Positions 58,141 through 64,000 of a stretch of DNA of 64,000 nucleotides are shown here, in pieces. Positions within the stretch are counted from its first letter, which is position 1; each line of letters begins with the position of its first letter. A program made the translations under genes and the position numbers. The notes under the pieces were generated by a model. The model was given only the letters and a program-made list of their open reading frames with translations, was not told the origin of the DNA and searched no databases. This DNA comes from Triops longicaudatus (lineage: Eukaryota; Arthropoda; Branchiopoda; Notostraca; Triopsidae), in assembly GCA_022885665.1 (NCBI GenBank), contig JAGQDJ010000129.1, positions 90,978-154,977 on the forward strand, given 5' to 3'.

Positions 58141-61100
58141 TACATGTGCGCAGTTTTCAATTCACTACACATATAAGACAAAGTCTACATTTTTCACTCT
58201 TAAACTTCTAGCAATCAAGCACATAAAATTTATATCAACTATGCTCTCATTCGTCTTGTCTTGCTATTAACTGTGACTCTCTTGTCTAACAACTAACTAA
58301 AAAAAGGTCTGAAGTCAAGGTCTACGTTCCCTAATTCATGGAATTTCCAAAAAACGTATATCCAGTCTTCCCCTAAACCCATGTCCCGTGGGTCATGTCA
58401 ATGGCCAAGTCCGTGGTCAACCCTTCCGGATTCGCTTTTTATCAGGAACAGATATCCATACATCATTCACGCAAGAAGTACCAAGCAAGAAAGCGAGACG
58501 GGGGAAAAACATAGACGTAGTGCAGCAGTTTTACCTTTGCCGCGGCCGATCGAAGGTCGTGTCTTTTTCTTTTGATCATTTTTTGTTCCTAGATGAAAAA
58601 ACGTATCATGGTTCGAATGATCAATCCACTAATTAAGCTTTTGTTAATTAGTAGTAACTATCAAAGTTCCGGGTGCACTTTCCACCGTAATCTAGCTAAG
58701 TGTAGTCAATTCCTGTCGACTTCCATGGGATACGCCATTAGTAAATGCATGACATCACTTGCAAACTGACAAGGATGAAGACTGCTAAATGTCTGACATA
58801 AACTCTATGACAATACCGCATGCTGAAATGCTTCCCGCGTGCCGTCAGCCTTGAAAGACACGCTGTGTGAAACTGAGAGAACCTACCCTACGCTGTTTGC
58901 AGAATGGCCGTTTTCCATTATGGTGGACGGTGACAACAGACATTAGAGTTGACCGATACCACGTGGCAAGTCTATAGTCAAGCTTTGAGCTATAGTCACG
59001 TTTGTAACGTCCAAGACAAACAAGTTTGAAATTCACCTCGAGACAAAACTAAACAAAAACTAAAGTAAGGACGGGTTGTTTAGCTACATTGTTGAAAAGC
59101 TTAGATAAGTTACTATTGGGCCCTTTTTGAGCAATATAAACACCTTTTGCCGTGTTGGTGCCTCCAAAAATTCCAAGAGAAAGCATAAGTGTGGTCTATT
59201 TACCTCATCAGCGATGGCGCCACATGCAGCGTCGACCGTTAGCGAAGTGTTAACGCTCAAAAAACGACGTGTGCCTTCTAATTGGGAAGTTAGACATTGA
59301 TAGTAAAGCTTAAAATTTTGTTGTTAACAGTAATTCAAAACAAGATTTTGTGCTATAGAAAAACAATTTTTAAAGAAATCGTGAGAGTGACGGCACGTTT
59401 TGCAGGACTGGGTCTGGGCGTTTGCCAGCTTACATTTGGCGCTCAGTGGCAGAAAGGCCACAATGTATGAATGGTTGATAATGCAAAGTTCAGCGCTATT
59501 AAAAGTCCCGACTCAGGCCGAAGGGCTGTGAAGAACAGTAAATGTTCCTCATTGAGCGGACTTACTTGGGTATGCGAGTGATCGTGTAGGGAAGTCGGTT
59601 CAAGCACCCGACGTGCAATTTAGTGTAGGAAAACCGTTAGCTGGGCCGATATTCTATCATGTACTACTATCACATTACCAGTACAACGGTGATAACTATT
59701 TCCCAGTAAGGTTACATGCTCCGCGTCCCTGACAAGAATATTGGGACGAAAGTGAAAAAGGTTGCGTGCTAGGCACGACGACGCAACAAATGAAGCAGCA
59801 AATTTTGGTGCGAGGTGTGAAATAGTAAGTCATACGGTTGTCGTGTTGGGCAGTCTAAAGGCCAAATGGTCAAATGAGCCATAACTAAGCAGCGTACAGA
59901 AAGGCTTCAGCCTCGCTCACGCCTTGGGTGCCCAAGACAAACAATGTATCCCCCCAAAACGATTGTCTACCTACACGACGTTCCTTTTAACAAATAACTT
60001 GGTTAACAAAAGGGGGCTTCAAGGCTCGTTTGTCACCTTCTCAGCAGCGTTACGTTACTCAGGTGCTTCCTTTTTTATTTTGTTTATTTTCTCAAGAAAT
60101 TTAAAAGAAGTCCCCTTCCTCCAGAAGGTGTTAATAAATTTTGTCATTATTCGTGTACTCAGTAAATTGAAGGTAGACTTTCAGACTGGCCGAAAATCTC
60201 ATTTTTAACACACATGGGTGAGCAAAACGGTAAGGGTTAACATGTACCCACGTGCGACATGTTCACACAAAGACCACGAAGGGGGTTGCTTAGTTGAAGT
60301 GTACAGTAATTGAAAAGATTCTGGATACAACAAATCATGGAGTAGGTAGGTTGTGGGGTTGGATATCCTTTTTGCGTGTGATGTTTCTTGGAGAGTATCT
60401 TGTTGTTCAGTGGTTAAGCTTTCCCAAAACTGAATAGGTACGAGAACTATTGAAGTACGAGTGAAAACAGAAGGTGTGGTGCGAAGCGATCTTCAGCGAG
60501 GAAGAAGGGACAGCTACAGCAAAGGTAGAATGTATTAGCTAATGGCTAGGGGGGTCCAACGAGATCGGTACGACAGTGGTAGTTGGTTCGTCTGCAGTTT
60601 GGGTTGCGCCACATAAGCCTGCATACTAACGCGGGCCAGGGTCAGTTGCCTTCTGTTGAAGTACCTGGGCAGGTGATGTAGTTGTAGAGCATCTTAGTGT
60701 CAACTTCCTTTCCCCTTGTAGCTTTTTTGAGCTCATTTCTTCCCTTGTTGCTATTTCTTGTGGATCTTTTCCATCCTCGTCAAGTCGTGGTACGATTCTT
60801 TATGACATACTGCATTATACAATTTTTCATCTATGCACGCGTGGACATAAGACCTGAGTTATACAAGAAAGCAAGTGAGAACGCTCCTGGAATTTTGCGT
60901 TGCCTTTAATGGGAGATGTAAGGAAAGCGAGCGACCCACGTTTGTAAAGTCCAACAGTTAAAACTGTGTTGACTGCGTAGTGTTTCGAGGATGCCGACAG
61001 TTGGCTGTGCAAAGTGCAATTGAGATTTCTCGGAACTTGGTGTTTACAGTGAAAACTTGGCACGGAGCACACGTTTTAAGGAGACTAGCAATAAAGTTTT

Positions 61101-62639
61101 TGAGTTTCTGTGGTAAGTAAGCTGAGTTTGTGGAGCATGGAAGACTCGACATTGTGGCGCAAGTTTCGTGTCAAAGCGCTCACTCTGGGTTTCAAGTGTT
61201 TGGCGTTGTCAAAAGCCCACTTTTGCCTACCGTTCGAGGTTGATGGTGAAAGGTCCCGGCAATCAATTCCTGTACCTGGCTGAAGAGGTTGGCTGTAAAT
61301 CAAATGAAACTAAGCTGAATGGGGTGCCTATACATAAAGTATAATAATGGGATTTACGGAGTAAGAAACCCCACTTACAAGACCGAATCACTGTGAGGAT
61401 CAAGGAGATGCATTGTTAATCAAGCTGGGTCTTTTCATTTACTAAAAGTATTCGGTTTTGATGGAGTGGACAACACAGAACGTCAAACAGTCAGGGCGTA
61501 ATAACAGGCTCTCGATGCCATCTTGACTTTACCTGTTCGTTTTATTGTTGGGGGGGAAACGGATCCGAGAAAACAATCTGAACTGAGAGCAGAAAGGGAA
61601 CTTGCGTGAATATGACGCACTTGCGTGACAGAGACGTAAAGGGCAGCTGAAAACGTCTTAAAACGTGGAAGAAAGTAGCTAACCATTTTTACGGAGGTCG
61701 TTCGTTGCCTTTTGATGGGGCATTTAATCTTGGAGAAACAAGTAAAACCTTTCAAGGTACGTTGCCTAAATGGTCTGCGAGCCAATCCGAGACACAGTTA
61801 AGGTACCTCGCGCCATGGTTAGTCTCACCGTAAAACCGTCCCGCTAAACATAGGAAAGAATCGCAGGAAAAAGGCCAACACTCCGCGAAAAAAAAAAAAA
61901 AAAAAAATGCGCACATTCGTAAGCTTTTCAAGCACCTTCTCGCGCCGACGATAAATTGCACCATTTCAAGACCCCTGTCGAGAATCGCCTGCGTCGCTTT
62001 GTGTCCCAAACGGCTTTAAGCAGGGGGATCATGTCTTAGCTATTTTTCGGTTGCAGAATAATGGGAGACGTTATTCTCTTGATCCGAAAAGCTCGGAGTT
62101 CTGAGCGTTTATGGTTCTTACTTGGACAAGCGTACTTTTTGACTGTCTTGAGATTTTAAATTCGTTGGAGACTATGCTTAAAGCCGGAATATTTATGCAC
62201 CTTTCGCGATAGGCGTTTCACGCAGTTTGCTGTCATTTGGGTTTATTGCAGTTATGTCAGCTTTTGTAATTCATACATATCCACTGTATACGTTACCTTC
62301 GTTTTTACTTTTTGTAGCTACTTTAACGTGAAATATGTGCTTTTATTAGTCAACAATATTTTTATAGAAGACCCAAGTTAACCTGCCCTAATCATTTGAC
62401 CAAACCCTAGCCTGAGTACAGCCTAACTAGATAGATAGTTGGCTACATTGGATCAGTTTTTTATAAATCACTTCCAATAGCTTAGAGTAAAACAGTTTTA
62501 CACTCCATAGTGCGGTTTATCCAATCCCAACCTCGTGCAGCCTATCAGCATAATAGTCCAAAGAAGGAGCCTATATATCCTGTCGTGCTCTGTAAATCAA
62601 ACGCTTTGTTCAAGACTGTTTGTCGTACTTAGTGCGTTT
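58141..62639. other. No supported gene
   Basis: Expected to contain the 5' LTR of the BEL/Pao element next to 58140, but I could not pair it with a second copy. Short frames (for example 60697-60909, hydrophobic; 61085-61303) have no support. An A20 run lies at 61888-61907. Confidence 0.4.
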
Positions 62640-62757
62640 TTTTATTTCTTTCATCGGCGTGAGCTTTGCTCGTTGCTGTATATCGTTTCAATTTAATAGT
62701 TCTTAATGTAACAGTTAAAACAGTAACAAATATATACATTTTTTTCTTAATACGGTT
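62640..62757 (-). repeat. Retroposon-like repeat family B, copy 2 (inverted)
   Basis: Reverse complement of the repeat at 29517-29640, with CGGCGTGAGCTTTGCTCGTT at its start and TATATACATTTTTTTC at its end on the plus strand. The A-rich tail of the element appears as TTTTTTTATTTC at about 62637-62650. Similarity stops abruptly at about 62757. Confidence 0.7.
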
Positions 62758-63628
62758 TAACATACGCAAATGTGAACAAGTTCCGATTAGCAATGCTCTC
62801 GAAAATGAAACCAAAACATGGCTGACTGTCATTTCCATTCAAAAGCTTACTAGATTATTGAAGTCAGGCGATTGTAGCGGAGGTTGGTAAACACTAACCG
62901 CATGCATCTTAATTCACCATCATCTCATGTTTAAATAGGATCAACCAAGCGTAGGCATGTAAAGGGAAATGCCTGTTGTCAATTCTGTTCCAGATTGTTT
63001 TTTTTTTGGTTAAAGAGGTTAATTGAAATCACTTGAAGTGTGTTTTTTAATATAAAGTGAAGGATTTTTAACTTGGAAGTGTAGGATTCAACTCTAATTC
63101 GGAAACAATTTTCCAGGCCAAACTACTCAAAATTGTTTCAGCTGTTTCCAAATTCAAGCCTAAGCAAGTCAAAACCACTATGCTAAAGTAATTTTGAGCC
63201 AATTCGTCGATGTAAAACCAAGTAAATAAGACAAAATTTCTATGAATATGCGCAACTCGGATTTTGTACTCCACTAATAAATAATGTCAAGAGCAGTTTG
63301 AAAAAATAAGAAGTTGAATACTTTTTATTCGTGTCTTGGAAGCCTTTTTTCAGTCCACCAGCCAACTCAGGCGCTTTTTAAGTCAAGTCAAGCCATATCG
63401 GAAATTTAGGCCTTGGTTCAGTACGATTTCAAGCAGGGGTTCCAAAACTTTTCAGCTCGAGGCGCCCTTTTGTAAATGCACTTGTGCTAAACTTGATTTC
63501 AGTAGAAGTTTTTATCCATTTTCGCGGCCCCTCTATAGGGCAACCGAGGCGCACAGTTTGGACAGCTGATTTATAGTTTATTTGTTGGTTTGAACTTAAA
63601 TCCGAATGGTTAAAATCAGTAGATTGAC

Positions 63629-63670
63629 GTGAATTTTGTGTAGCTGTGAATTTTGTGTAGCTGTGAATTT
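63629..63670. repeat. 17-bp tandem repeat, 2.5 units
   Basis: GTGAATTTTGTGTAGCT occurs at 63629-63645 and 63646-63662 without a mismatch, followed by a partial third unit GTGAATTT. Confidence 0.9.
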
Positions 63671-63910
63671 AGCGTAACGTCTTTGTAATGTTTTACCTAC
63701 TGATTTGAATAAAAAGTTCAAGAATGACACTTAGATGAAGCTTGACGAGTCCTTATCTAACAAAGCTGGGCAAAATCCGTTAATTGGAATTAATAGTATT
63801 GACTTGACTTGAAACCCCCCTTAAATTTGGAGAACTTGATTAATAAATTAGAATTGACTTATTAGAAAAAATTAGCTTACATTTTTCTTCCTAATCTCGA
63901 CACTGACGAT

Positions 63911-63940
63911 TTTTCCTTTTTTATATATAAAAAAGGAAAA
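63911..63940. repeat. Perfect 30-bp AT-rich palindrome
   Basis: TTTTCCTTTTTTATA is followed directly by its reverse complement, with the centre in TATATA. No mismatch; outer bases do not pair. It may extrude as a cruciform. Confidence 0.9.
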
Positions 63941-64000
63941 TCCAACTTAGGCTTGGCTTGCGTCTGTTGTTGGTTTTTGAGAAATGGGAATATATATATA

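Larger units (their letters stand above)
62760..64000. other. No supported gene
   Basis: AT-rich sequence with only chance frames. It holds the small tandem repeat and the perfect palindrome listed separately. Confidence 0.4.

Noticed and set aside
60697..60909. Hydrophobic 70-codon plus-strand frame
   Set aside because: T-rich DNA gives Leu/Phe codons by default; no other support.
1..64000. tRNA, rRNA or CRISPR features
   Set aside because: No paired A/B-box with a cloverleaf, no rRNA-like block and no regularly spaced repeat-spacer array were seen; a covariance-model search would be needed to exclude tRNAs fully.

Overview
The window reads as nuclear DNA of an arthropod, and I lean towards a crustacean. 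The genes are spliced, with many introns of only 57-67 bp. The proteins are typical animal housekeeping products. The repeats are BEL/Pao LTR-retrotransposon remains, hAT-type miniature elements and degenerate TTAGG/CCTAA-like stretches, all common in arthropods. The lineage is inference; no rRNA or mitochondrial marker is present.

Positions 1-16800 are gene dense. From left to right they hold MCM4 (minus strand, 10 exons), a possible small secreted-peptide gene (plus), an ABHD4/ABHD5-family lipid hydrolase (plus, 8 exons), a GPALPP1 homologue (minus, 5 exons) and HADHA, the mitochondrial trifunctional protein alpha subunit (plus, 12 exons). I checked exon phases by hand. MCM4, ABHD and HADHA close without a frame break as proteins of 884, 407 and 763 residues. 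GPALPP1 closes at about 315 residues with one uncertain splice site. ABHD and GPALPP1 converge tail to tail about 260 bp apart. GPALPP1 and HADHA diverge from a shared interval of about 590 bp. ABHD and HADHA are both lipid-catabolism genes; I see no other functional link in the cluster.

Positions 16800-43900 are mostly gene-poor and AT-rich. They hold several transposable elements recognised from structure: a two-copy inverted-repeat MITE family, two adjacent hAT elements each with an intact 8-bp target duplication, two pairs of A-tailed retroposon-like repeats, and a broken open frame resembling the C-terminal membrane anchor of a viral or retroviral envelope glycoprotein. The two hAT elements lie immediately beside that frame.

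At 43900-45457 composition changes. A clear coding exon with a good GT donor looks like the first coding exon of a regulatory protein: proline- and acid-rich, with an alanine run. No continuation is recognisable downstream, so its first intron would run for more than 18 kb and leave the window. Positions 45458-64000 hold a decayed BEL/Pao element on the minus strand (about 55110-58140), two perfect palindromes, several simple repeats and many short open frames that I do not believe.

I found no convincing undescribed biological system. The items most worth a second look are the nested hAT/glycoprotein locus, the 54-bp loopless palindrome at 53265, the isolated first exon at 45048, the candidate secreted peptide at 7106, and the MITE families.
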